From G965216255 sp965216255 (GTDB lineage: Bacteria; Bacteroidota; Rhodothermia; Rhodothermales; Bin80), in contig OZ244148.1 in the NCBI GenBank assembly GCA_965216255.1, forward strand, positions 2,356,001 through 2,420,000: DNA of 64,000 nt. The letters run 5' to 3'. The position numbers were made by a program, and so were the translations under genes. Positions within the stretch are counted from its first letter, which is position 1, and the number at the start of each line of letters is the position of its first letter. The notes beneath the pieces were generated by a model that had not been told where the DNA came from, did no database searches, and was given only the letters and a program-made list of their open reading frames with translations. This document shows positions 27,374 through 35,748 of this stretch, piece after piece.

Positions 27374-29314
27374 ATGGCACGATCTTACGCTAAAGAAATG
27401 GCGCGCTTCCCGGAGACGCTAGAATGGGCAAACTGTGCGGATATAACTCCGATCCGAAGCGCTATCCGACGGGCAAGCCCTTTTCCCCTTAGAGCAATTG
27501 GATCCGGAGGCTCGCTTACAACGGCCCATACTCTAGCCTACTTCCACCAACACCACGCAAGACAAATTGCGGCTATCGCGACGCCACTTGAGGCCATTGA
27601 ATGCCCCCTGGACCACACAGTATCACACTGGCTGTTAACTGCAGGCGGTGGCAATGTGGATATTCTAGCCGCTACACGAGCGCTGATCTACCGTGAGCCG
27701 CGCCAGTTAGTTGTAATGTGCGGGCGTGATGGCAGCCCGATAACGCAGTTGTGCCAGCGTCACCCATTCACCGACCTCTTGCTCTTTCCACCACCAACGG
27801 GTAAGGACGGTTTTCTCGCGACAAACTCCTTGCTTGGATTCACCGCTTTACTCGCCCGTGCCTACATGGTGGAGTGCAATGGTACAGAAGAATGGGGCAA
27901 GACCTATGATATTATCCAAGCGGCGGCGGCGCCCGGCTCCGAAACCCTCAATTCATGGCAACAGCAATCTGCTCCGCTTTGGTCACGTCCTACCACCCTT
28001 ATCCTTTACGGACCATCTACGCGCATTGGTGCGATTGACCTCGAGTCAAAGTTTACCGAGGCAGCACTTGGGAATCTTCAACTTGCCGACTTCCGAAACT
28101 TCGCGCATGGGCGGCACAACTGGCTGGCCAAGCGTGGAGAACTCAGTGCCGTTTTGGCCTTCATAACCGACGCAGATAAGACTCTTGCAGAAAGAACCCT
28201 TGGCCTGATTCCAACGAATATTCCTATAGCGCGCTTGAGATTGCCGGAGAATTCTAGTGCGGCAGTGCTACTCTCGATTGTCGCTTCACTAAGTATCGCC
28301 GGTTGGGCGGGAGCGGCACGAGGGATCGATCCTGGTCGTCCTGGTGTTCCAGAATTCGGGCGAAAACTTTACAGACTACTACCTGCACGAAACAGATCTA
28401 CGGCACAATCAAATGCATCAGCGCGAGATATTGCCGCAATTGCTCGCAAATGTGGTGTACCGATGGACCACGTTACCGCGACGGCCGGATTTGAACGATG
28501 GAAAGCCGCTCTAGAAACATTCCGTGCCCAGTTGTGCGCCGTTCGCTTCGCTGGTATCGTCATTGACTACGACGGCACTATCATTGAAATTCGCAATCGT
28601 TTTCGCCCCCCTGGGAATGAGATTAAGAACGAACTCATTCGCCTAATTGAAGCAGGCATCTGGATAGGCGTGGCCACGGGCCGTGGCGGTTCTGTAAGGC
28701 AAAGCCTGCAGGCCACCCTTCCAGAGCCGCTATGGGCACGCGTCGTTATTGGCTACTACAATGGGGCCGTAATTGCGGGGCTCAGTGATGACGGCGTCCC
28801 CGATCGCAGCGAAGTACCTTGCGACAGCCTGAGAGGAATTTCGGCTGCATTCTGCACCCAGCCAGAAATTGTCCGTTCAGCGAACAAGACCGTCCGTCCG
28901 TTCCAAGTCACACTAGAGACAACTCGCACCGTGGTGGACTGTCATCTCTGGGATATTGTTAACCGGATCATATGGGAAAACGGAGACACCACGTTGCGCG
29001 TATTCCGTTCCAGTCACTCGATTGACGTTGTGGCTGCTGGCGTTTCGAAGACCAATGTTCTTCAAAATCTGCGTCAGACCGTGGGCGACGCACCCCTGCT
29101 TACCATAGGAGACAGGGGCCGCTGGCCCGGCAATGACTATGAATTATTGGGCGAACCATACTCCCTAAGCGTAGATCGAATAAGCGTTGACCCCAAAACT
29201 TGCTGGAACCTTGCGCGTCCGGGTCAGCGCGGAACCGCAGTCACGCTTGATTACCTTAGCTGCTTAGAGAATAAGAATGAGCGTCTCCGCTTCAAACCGC
29301 AAGCATTCAAATGA
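27374..29314 (+). CDS. SIS sugar-isomerase/HAD phosphatase fusion protein
   Basis: The 646-aa protein has an N-terminal double SIS (phosphosugar-binding) region at about residues 20-340. AIGSGGSLTTAHTLAYFH, WLLTAGGGNVDILAATRAL and LADFRNFAHGRHNWLAKRG resemble GlmS/AgaS-type isomerase domains. A C-terminal HAD-type hydrolase follows from about residue 395: FAGIVIDYDGTIIEI gives the DxD nucleophile motif, GVATGRGGSVRQSL motif II and TIGDRGRWPGNDYELL the last acidic motif. It likely binds and dephosphorylates or isomerises a phosphosugar. The start is fixed by a strong AAGGAGG. It is the first gene of a five-gene operon, with its stop overlapping the next ATG. Base composition is more AT-rich than the neighbouring core genes. 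Confidence 0.87.
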   Translation: MARSYAKEMARFPETLEWANCADITPIRSAIRRASPFPLRAIGSGGSLTTAHTLAYFHQHHARQIAAIATPLEAIECPLDHTVSHWLLTAGGGNVDILAATRALIYREPRQLVVMCGRDGSPITQLCQRHPFTDLLLFPPPTGKDGFLATNSLLGFTALLARAYMVECNGTEEWGKTYDIIQAAAAPGSETLNSWQQQSAPLWSRPTTLILYGPSTRIGAIDLESKFTEAALGNLQLADFRNFAHGRHNWLAKRGELSAVLAFITDADKTLAERTLGLIPTNIPIARLRLPENSSAAVLLSIVASLSIAGWAGAARGIDPGRPGVPEFGRKLYRLLPARNRSTAQSNASARDIAAIARKCGVPMDHVTATAGFERWKAALETFRAQLCAVRFAGIVIDYDGTIIEIRNRFRPPGNEIKNELIRLIEAGIWIGVATGRGGSVRQSLQATLPEPLWARVVIGYYNGAVIAGLSDDGVPDRSEVPCDSLRGISAAFCTQPEIVRSANKTVRPFQVTLETTRTVVDCHLWDIVNRIIWENGDTTLRVFRSSHSIDVVAAGVSKTNVLQNLRQTVGDAPLLTIGDRGRWPGNDYELLGEPYSLSVDRISVDPKTCWNLARPGQRGTAVTLDYLSCLENKNERLRFKPQAFK

Positions 29315-30450
29315 ACCAGACTCTAGCCCTTAAGGTATTGAGCCGAATAATGAACTGGTGTGACGACCGGGCCCGGAAGGAATTCCGCTGGCTACGTCTT
29401 ATGGCGAGGCTCAAATATGATGGCTACGGCGACTTTCAGGCGGGCATGCGATTCATTGAGAGCTTTGCCGCTTGGCTTCAGCAATTTTCTCATGGAGACC
29501 GTAATGCAGCATATTTGTTTGTCCGTAAAACACTTGTGTACATTGGTCCCGCTGAGATGCAGCGCTTCGTTGAGCAGTTTTACCCACGCAATGTGCACGA
29601 ACAATTAGTCCGAATGATCGCTACTGAACGATCAATTCCGACCTACTGCGTGTTAGCCGATGCTTCAGCCCGTAAGGAACTGGAACAGCTTCGAAGGCAG
29701 ACGCTTTTTATGGGCTTAAGCGACGGCGCTCGGATCGATAAAATCCGTCGAGCCAATGCTGGGCGCCTTAGTAACGAGCAATTTGTCGGTATACATCAAG
29801 TTAGCGGCGAAAAGTGGAAAGACCTCTTGAGCAATTTGCGAACGGACCTTAACGATGAGTCGGCAAAGTTTCGTCTTATCTTTCTGATTGATGACTTCAC
29901 AGCTTCAGGCACCACTTTCTTGAGGCAGAAAATAGGTGCAGGCTGGGAAGGCAAGCTTATCCGCTTCCGAGATTCGATTGCCGCCGCAGAGACCGATAGC
30001 GGCGTTGGTAGATTCCTCGCGCCAAGATGGAAGCTGTACATCCATCACTATCTGGCCTCTGCAGAGGCCAAGAAAAATATCGACCAACGGTTGCAGGAGG
30101 CCGAAGACTTCTTAAACACCGAAGGGTGGGCAGATGACGTTCATCCGACCTACGGTATGGTTCTTCCGGCTGACTTACCCGTAAACGCAGGCCATGGCCG
30201 TTGCGACGACTTTGTCGAGTTAGCCCATAGATATTATGATCCAGCGATCGAAACCGGGGATTCCAACGATGATGACAACCCCAATATGGCACTCGGCTAC
30301 AGACAATGCGCGTTGCCAGTAGTACTGGACCACAACACGCCGAATAACTCCGTTGCCCTTATCTGGGCGGAATCGGCAGGTAGTGAACTCCATGGCAATG
30401 TAGTACATGCAATGCAACCGCTGTTTAGGCGGCATCAGCGACACGTCTGA
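29311..30450 (+). CDS. Phosphoribosyltransferase-like protein of a conflict-type operon
   Basis: The 379-aa protein has a PRPP-binding-type signature, RLIFLIDDFTASGTTFLRQ, near residue 193, the two acidic residues and small-residue loop of type I phosphoribosyltransferases. The N-terminal 130 residues are helical with many aromatics (DDRARKEFRWLRLMARL) and I do not recognise them. Metabolic phosphoribosyltransferases are about half this size, so this is a specialised, probably operon-dedicated enzyme. PRTase domains of this kind have been annotated in predicted prokaryotic conflict systems (PRTase-CE), which I recall but could not check. The ATGA overlap with the SIS-HAD gene shows coupling. 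Confidence 0.8.
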   Translation: MNQTLALKVLSRIMNWCDDRARKEFRWLRLMARLKYDGYGDFQAGMRFIESFAAWLQQFSHGDRNAAYLFVRKTLVYIGPAEMQRFVEQFYPRNVHEQLVRMIATERSIPTYCVLADASARKELEQLRRQTLFMGLSDGARIDKIRRANAGRLSNEQFVGIHQVSGEKWKDLLSNLRTDLNDESAKFRLIFLIDDFTASGTTFLRQKIGAGWEGKLIRFRDSIAAAETDSGVGRFLAPRWKLYIHHYLASAEAKKNIDQRLQEAEDFLNTEGWADDVHPTYGMVLPADLPVNAGHGRCDDFVELAHRYYDPAIETGDSNDDDNPNMALGYRQCALPVVLDHNTPNNSVALIWAESAGSELHGNVVHAMQPLFRRHQRHV

Positions 30451-30460
30451 AGCATGCGAA

Positions 30461-32377
30461 ATGGCTAATCCATTCGAAAAAAGGGCAACCGAATATTTTC
30501 GAGACGACGAGGCTTTTCTCGCGGTCGTTTCGCCCGAGCCCCTTAGCACTTTCCTGGAGCAGCCTGCAACGGATGGAAGACTATACGACCGCTTAGCAGT
30601 GATCATTGGCACACCTGGAAGCGGTAAAACTACGCTTGCTCGCCTATTTCAATTCTCTACTATGGGGACGCTACTTCGGAATAGGCATCTACCTACATAT
30701 AGGCCCCTTGTTGATACGTTACGAGCATGTCACGCCATCGTGGACGAGCTACCGGCACTCGTCGGCGGTCGCATTCCCCTAGAAGCGGAATACCGCGATT
30801 TTTGGGAGTTTCCCTATCCTGAAATTGTTAAGGCCGACCTTATGATAGGGCTGTTGCAGGCACGCACAGTACTCACTTGGCTGCGCAATATCGAGAGTAC
30901 GGGAGTTTCTCTCAATAAGGTTGAGATTGTTCCGCGGGCAGATGCAGAAGCCGCACTAACAGCAATTGGTGGTACTTGCGGCCCTGATCTGCGCGAGCGT
31001 GCTCGTGAGGTTGAGCAAGCAATTTACCGAATCTCTGCATCACTAATCCCACCTGAAATCAATGACATTGACACATCTGGAGCTACCGTGTACAAGCCTC
31101 TTGATGTGATCGAGTTCTTGAAGGTAGACCACGGCGAACGGATCCTTAAACTTCAGCCACTCATCATCTTTGACGATGCACACTGCCTTCATGATTCTCA
31201 GTATCGTTCGCTACTCCGTTGGCTTTCGCGCCGTGAACTCAGAGTAGCACGCTGGATCATGACCCGTTTCGACGGACTTTCGTCCTCGGATGTTCTGCTA
31301 GATGGGTCGTCGGAAAGTGGAGAAGAGGGGCTGAAGCGCGACCGAGAAATCACTGACATTTGGATGCAGGGTAGTGTCCCCCGGCGTGACCAGCGGATTT
31401 CCTTCCGCAAGATGGCTAAAGGAATGGCCAACAGATATCTCGGAGAAATGGAGGTCTTTAATCGCCGGGGGTTGAAGAATCTTGGCGACTTATTGTCAAC
31501 CGAGGTAGAGACGATCGCCCCCGGTAAACGAAATACATTCTCTAAACGAGTGGATGATCTCCAAGAAAGGCTCGGCGTTGTCAGCAAGCGACGCAATGAA
31601 CTTGAACAAGGGATTGCCAGTTATCTTGCTGGAACAACCGACGGTGGAGAAGACCTGCGTCTTGCAATGCTCGCGGTGCTAATGGAGCGTTATTCTAGGC
31701 GCATTCCACAACGGGGACTATTTGACGACTTCAACTACGATCCTAAGCCTAGTAGACCACTCGGGGCAGATTCGAGTGTGGCTGACGGTGCTCGGATTCA
31801 CTTACTCCACGAATACAATAGACCATATTACTTCGGCATTGATACGCTCTGCGATGCGAGTTCAGAAAATGCGGAGCAGTTTCTTCAACTAGCTGCACGT
31901 CTCGTGTCACAGTGCGAGACGCAACTGATTCGAGGGAAACCAGCAACATTGAAAAGCAATGTGCAGCACAGGCTCTTGCGTGAACAAGCCGCTGAGATCG
32001 TTAAAAAATGGAGTTTTCCAGAACACAAATTGGTACGCAAGCTAGCCAAAGAGATTGCATTGCAATGTGTGGAGAAAAGCCTGGAGGGAAACGCGTCGCT
32101 TGGCGGCGGCGCAAACGCCTTCGGTATCCTGCAGGACGATTTCGACAGAATTCCGCGTGAGCATCCGCATCTCGCGGATGTACTCAAATTTGGGATCGCC
32201 TATAACGCCTTTGTTTTGGCGCGAGACCATAGCGCCAAGAGGCGCTCATGGTGTTTAGTAGAACTTAGCGGTGTGCTGCTGCTGAAACACGGTCTAACGC
32301 TTAAACGTGGCGGTTTTTTGGAACGGAGCGTTAGAGATCTCGATCGTTACCTCAATGCAACTCAACATGGTTCGTGA
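30461..32377 (+). CDS. P-loop ATPase (ORC/STAND-like) of the five-gene operon
   Basis: The 638-aa protein carries a Walker A motif VIIGTPGSGKTTLARLF at about residues 47-63 and Walker B LIIFDDAHCLHD near residue 235, followed by LRVARWIMTRFDGLSS as a likely sensor 1 region. The rest is mainly helical with no recognised nuclease or transmembrane part. The layout suits an AAA+/ORC-like or STAND-like regulator that senses a ligand or DNA. The ATG at 30461 lies 10 nt after the phosphoribosyltransferase stop; an upstream in-frame start at 30407 would overlap that gene. Within the operon it is the likely sensor or motor component, which is inference. Confidence 0.8.
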   Translation: MANPFEKRATEYFRDDEAFLAVVSPEPLSTFLEQPATDGRLYDRLAVIIGTPGSGKTTLARLFQFSTMGTLLRNRHLPTYRPLVDTLRACHAIVDELPALVGGRIPLEAEYRDFWEFPYPEIVKADLMIGLLQARTVLTWLRNIESTGVSLNKVEIVPRADAEAALTAIGGTCGPDLRERAREVEQAIYRISASLIPPEINDIDTSGATVYKPLDVIEFLKVDHGERILKLQPLIIFDDAHCLHDSQYRSLLRWLSRRELRVARWIMTRFDGLSSSDVLLDGSSESGEEGLKRDREITDIWMQGSVPRRDQRISFRKMAKGMANRYLGEMEVFNRRGLKNLGDLLSTEVETIAPGKRNTFSKRVDDLQERLGVVSKRRNELEQGIASYLAGTTDGGEDLRLAMLAVLMERYSRRIPQRGLFDDFNYDPKPSRPLGADSSVADGARIHLLHEYNRPYYFGIDTLCDASSENAEQFLQLAARLVSQCETQLIRGKPATLKSNVQHRLLREQAAEIVKKWSFPEHKLVRKLAKEIALQCVEKSLEGNASLGGGANAFGILQDDFDRIPREHPHLADVLKFGIAYNAFVLARDHSAKRRSWCLVELSGVLLLKHGLTLKRGGFLERSVRDLDRYLNATQHGS

Positions 32378-33482
32378 ACGCCGCTGGGACCCCTGCGTCG
32401 CACATCGGGGTGCTGATCATGTGCATAGTTTTGCCCGGGAGTACTTTGGTCGGTCCGACCGGCGCGTGCTATTTCTCGCAGGAGCAGGTTTCGATCCACG
32501 CTCAACCACGTTCGCGAAATACGTCGCTATAGCGATGCCAAACCTGCGTGCCATATTTATCAAAGAGAATCGACTAACCTCGGATCTAAAATTACAAGAC
32601 CTTGCGAAGGCAAACACTAATTACCTAGAAAATGCATTTCCAGAGCACAAAGTGATCTCGCTGGATATTTTCGATCGGGGCGACGGCGCCGTTACAGGAG
32701 GGCGTAACGCTGTCATGAAGTTAAACCAGGAAGTCTATGACGGCATTACGGATATGATTATCGACATCAGTGCACTGTCGATCGGCACGAGCTTCCCGAT
32801 TATTCGCTATTTCGTGGAGCGAGTTGAACAGAGCTTGGGACCACGGAATGTCCACATCTTCGTTGCTCACGATCCCGGGCTCGATGCTAACATCCGCTCA
32901 TCAGCTAGTGACGCCCCAGGGTATATCCACGGTTTCAAAGGTGGTTCTACTCTAGATACCAGTTCGTCGGCCGCCCGGTTGTGGCTCCCCCAACTTGCGG
33001 CCGGGCAGAAATGGGAACTAGAGCTGCTGCTTAACTTTGTGCGGCCGCAAGATGTATGCCCTGTCCTTCCCTTCCCGGCTGCCAATCCCCGACTTGGGGA
33101 TATTTTGGCAGAGGAATACCTTGAGGAACTGGAGAATACTTGGGAGGTCGATAGTCGCAACATTGTCTACGCTGATGAAGCGGACCCGCTTGACCTCTAC
33201 CGCACGATTCTAAACCTTGACGATCTGCGCAAGCCCGTCTTCGCCGAAACCGGGGGATCGCTTATCGTCTTGTCTCCACTCCGCAGCAAGGTGATGGCAT
33301 TGGGCTCGCTGATGGCAGCGCTTGAACGAGATTTGCCGGTCGCACACCTCGAACGACTTGGCTACGAATTTCATGAGGCAGATTCAAACTCCGCACCCAT
33401 CGCCGAGTTAATTCACATTTGGTTGGAGGGTAATGCCTACCCTACCCCTCGCCCGGCGCTGCTAGCAAGAGGAAACGAGTGA
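32355..33482 (+). CDS. Unknown protein with Rossmann-like pattern in the five-gene operon
   Basis: I do not recognise this 375-aa protein. It shows alternating hydrophobic strands and helices with glycine-rich turns: RRVLFLAGAGFDPRSTTF near residue 35, then AIFIKENRL, MIIDISALSIGTSFPIIRYF near residue 130 and HIFVAHDPGLDANI. The pattern fits a Rossmann-like ligand-binding or nucleotide-handling fold, with a mixed C-terminal domain. Its start (ATG 32355 or 32367) overlaps the ATPase stop and its stop is one base from the PfkB-kinase start, so it belongs to the system. An effector or ligand sensor is possible, but nothing in the sequence proves it. Confidence 0.72.
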   Translation: MQLNMVRERRWDPCVAHRGADHVHSFAREYFGRSDRRVLFLAGAGFDPRSTTFAKYVAIAMPNLRAIFIKENRLTSDLKLQDLAKANTNYLENAFPEHKVISLDIFDRGDGAVTGGRNAVMKLNQEVYDGITDMIIDISALSIGTSFPIIRYFVERVEQSLGPRNVHIFVAHDPGLDANIRSSASDAPGYIHGFKGGSTLDTSSSAARLWLPQLAAGQKWELELLLNFVRPQDVCPVLPFPAANPRLGDILAEEYLEELENTWEVDSRNIVYADEADPLDLYRTILNLDDLRKPVFAETGGSLIVLSPLRSKVMALGSLMAALERDLPVAHLERLGYEFHEADSNSAPIAELIHIWLEGNAYPTPRPALLARGNE

Positions 33483-33483
33483 C

Positions 33484-34551
33484 ATGCCATTTTACGAGCA
33501 GCCCAGGGTATTCGGTACAGGATTGATTGCGCTTGACCTTGTGTATGGGCCACGCCCAGAATCGCCCGTGCGGGCGTGGGCCGGCGGTACATGTGGAAAT
33601 GTCCTTTCGATTCTTGCTTACTTAGGATGGGAAGCGTTTCCAATTGCGCGATTGAATAACAACCCAGCCTCCATTCACGTGCAGGCCGATTTCAGAAAAT
33701 GGCGTGTACACCTCGACTTCGTGAATTGCGAGCCTACCGCCCACACGCCGATTATCGTGCAAGAGATACGGCACGGCCAAAACGCAAAGCCCGAACACCG
33801 ATTCGTTTGGAGATGTCCCAAATGTGAGCGATGGCTGCCAACCTACAAGCCCGTTACAATCGCGGCGATCGATATTGTCCGGCCAGCGATAATGAATGCA
33901 TCAGCGTTCTTCTTTGACCGGCTTTCGCGGGGAGCCTTATCGCTCGCAAAGGAAGCGGCGAATCGGGGGGCAGCCGTTGTCTTCGAACCGTCCGGTTGGG
34001 GAAGACAAAGTCTAATGGCAGAGGCAATCGGTTTAGCACACATTGTTAAGTATTCCGATCAGCGAATGAGTCCCGCGAATGGCTTCATGGACCATAGTTC
34101 ATCGACTTTGGTGGAGATTCAGACGCTTGGAGAGCGGGGCCTACGATATCGCCACCGCTTCGGGCACAAGCCCACGGAGTGGATGCACCTAGGGGCGATC
34201 ACCGCGCCGAGGCTTGCCGACAGTTGTGGTGCAGGAGACTGGGCGACTGCAGGACTCTTGGCCAAAGCAACCGCAGGAGGCCTTGATGAAATGCACAGTG
34301 GTGGTGCCAATGGATTGCAGAAGGCGCTGCGTTACGGACAGGCGCTGGCTGCGTGGAACTGCGGGTTCGAGGGTGCGCGCGGCGGTATGTACGCTGTGAC
34401 ACGTGATGCTTTCGATGTGCAGATCGATGCGTTGTTGGCTGGTCGTGTAAGCCCGTTCACCGACAATGTCTACAACTTGTGCTACGAAAGCCTCGTACAT
34501 TGCCCAGCCTGCCCGCCGGATCCTGAAGTACCGAGAACAGTATTGATGTAG
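33484..34551 (+). CDS. PfkB-family carbohydrate/nucleoside kinase with extra CxxC motifs
   Basis: The 355-aa protein has the two PfkB signatures: WAGGTCGNVLSILAYLGW near residue 33 and DSCGAGDWATAGLLAKA near residue 246, where GAGD is the anion hole and catalytic base. It should phosphorylate a sugar or nucleoside. Unusual for the family are two cysteine pairs, WRCPKCERWLP near residue 110 and VHCPACPPDP near residue 340, which could bind zinc. It starts one base after the preceding gene and is the last gene of the operon. Together with a phosphoribosyltransferase, a SIS isomerase and a phosphatase it suggests a pathway that makes or unmakes a phosphorylated ribosyl compound. Confidence 0.85.
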   Translation: MPFYEQPRVFGTGLIALDLVYGPRPESPVRAWAGGTCGNVLSILAYLGWEAFPIARLNNNPASIHVQADFRKWRVHLDFVNCEPTAHTPIIVQEIRHGQNAKPEHRFVWRCPKCERWLPTYKPVTIAAIDIVRPAIMNASAFFFDRLSRGALSLAKEAANRGAAVVFEPSGWGRQSLMAEAIGLAHIVKYSDQRMSPANGFMDHSSSTLVEIQTLGERGLRYRHRFGHKPTEWMHLGAITAPRLADSCGAGDWATAGLLAKATAGGLDEMHSGGANGLQKALRYGQALAAWNCGFEGARGGMYAVTRDAFDVQIDALLAGRVSPFTDNVYNLCYESLVHCPACPPDPEVPRTVLM

Positions 34552-34662
34552 ACAGAGCGGGGAAATGTACACGGCAATCCCTGTAGGCTACAGTAAGCAG
34601 GCTTGCCAGTTCGTAGCCACACCGAGAATCAGCGTCCCGCGTCGCCGTAACAATGCAGCAAT

Positions 34663-35700
34663 CTACAAATGCGGCCGAAAAACCGTCTTGATCCCCGACT
34701 TGCTGCGAAATGTGCCGAAGGCCTCCGACCAATCGCTAAGCGAAAACGTATGCGTAATGAGCGGCTTCACATCCACGGTACCCTCGGCGAGAAGCCGAAT
34801 GGCGCGAAGCCATGACTCAGGCGTGCTCGCGTTGCTTCCCGTAACAACAAGCTCCTTGTAGCAGACCTGGTCCAGATCCCAGGAAACGGATTTGCCAAAC
34901 AGCCCAACCTGTACGTAGCGACCGCGCCGCCGCACGAGTTTGAGTAGCTGCTGCGCTGCCGACCCCGCGCCGGAACACTCATACACCACATCCGCCCCAA
35001 GCCCCTGCTCCGTTAGATCCCGCAACAGCGCCACAGGATCTACGACTGATACGTTGACGACGTGGCTCGCTCCCAGCTGCTCTGCCAGCGCCAGCCTCCT
35101 GTTGTCTGCCTCCGTACCCAGCACGATAACCTGCGCCCCGGCGGCCGTTAACAACTGCAGTGTCAAAAGGCCAATCGCACCCGGCCCCGCGATTACCGCC
35201 GTGTCACCCGCACGAACGGTTGGCGCGCACAGGAGTACACCCTGCACTACACATGCAAGCGGCTCCGTTAGGGCACCCTCCCTAAACGAAATAACCTCCG
35301 GCAGCCGATGCAGATTGCGCGCGGGCACGACGAGATATTCCGCGAAGCCTCCGTTTACGGCCGAGCCAATGGAGAGACGGCCCATGCACAGGTTAATGTG
35401 CCCCGCACGGCAGTACCGACACTGCCCACACGTAGAGAAATACGTCTCCGTAGTCACCCGGTCGCCTATTTCCGCGCCGCTGACGCCCGCTCCCATTTCG
35501 ACCACCTCGCCGGACACCTCGTGGCCCAAGACAACTGGAGGACGCGATGCGAATTCGTCCAGATAAATGTGGATGTCTGTTCCGCAAATGCCGGCGGCAT
35601 GCACCTTAAGCAGGACATGCCCCGGCGCAGGCTCCGGTACCGGGATATTCCTCAACTCAATCTGCCCGACACCGGGCGCTACCTTCATTAACGCTTCCAT
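34663..35700 (-). CDS. Zinc-dependent medium-chain dehydrogenase (threonine/polyol dehydrogenase-like)
   Basis: The 345-aa protein has the catalytic zinc ligands in AGICGTDIHIY and VVLGHEVSGEV, the structural-zinc cysteines in STCGQCRYCRAGHINLC, and the NAD-binding motif AVIAGPGAIGLLTLQLL near residue 165. This matches sorbitol, butanediol and L-threonine 3-dehydrogenases; the exact substrate is not readable. The ATG at 35700 is preferred over an upstream start that would nearly abut the next gene. It follows a D-threonine-aldolase-like gene by 48 nt, so a role in hydroxy-amino-acid catabolism is plausible. Confidence 0.9.
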   Translation of the reverse strand: MEALMKVAPGVGQIELRNIPVPEPAPGHVLLKVHAAGICGTDIHIYLDEFASRPPVVLGHEVSGEVVEMGAGVSGAEIGDRVTTETYFSTCGQCRYCRAGHINLCMGRLSIGSAVNGGFAEYLVVPARNLHRLPEVISFREGALTEPLACVVQGVLLCAPTVRAGDTAVIAGPGAIGLLTLQLLTAAGAQVIVLGTEADNRRLALAEQLGASHVVNVSVVDPVALLRDLTEQGLGADVVYECSGAGSAAQQLLKLVRRRGRYVQVGLFGKSVSWDLDQVCYKELVVTGSNASTPESWLRAIRLLAEGTVDVKPLITHTFSLSDWSEAFGTFRSKSGIKTVFRPHL

Positions 35701-35748
35701 AGAAATTATTCGCCTGGCTTGTTCGAATTCTGGCCCAAGATACACAAC

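Noticed and set aside
34581..34593. CTGTAG-G-CTACAG palindrome after the five-gene operon
   Set aside because: Only six base pairs with a one-base centre, too short for a terminator stem and no T-tract; likely chance.
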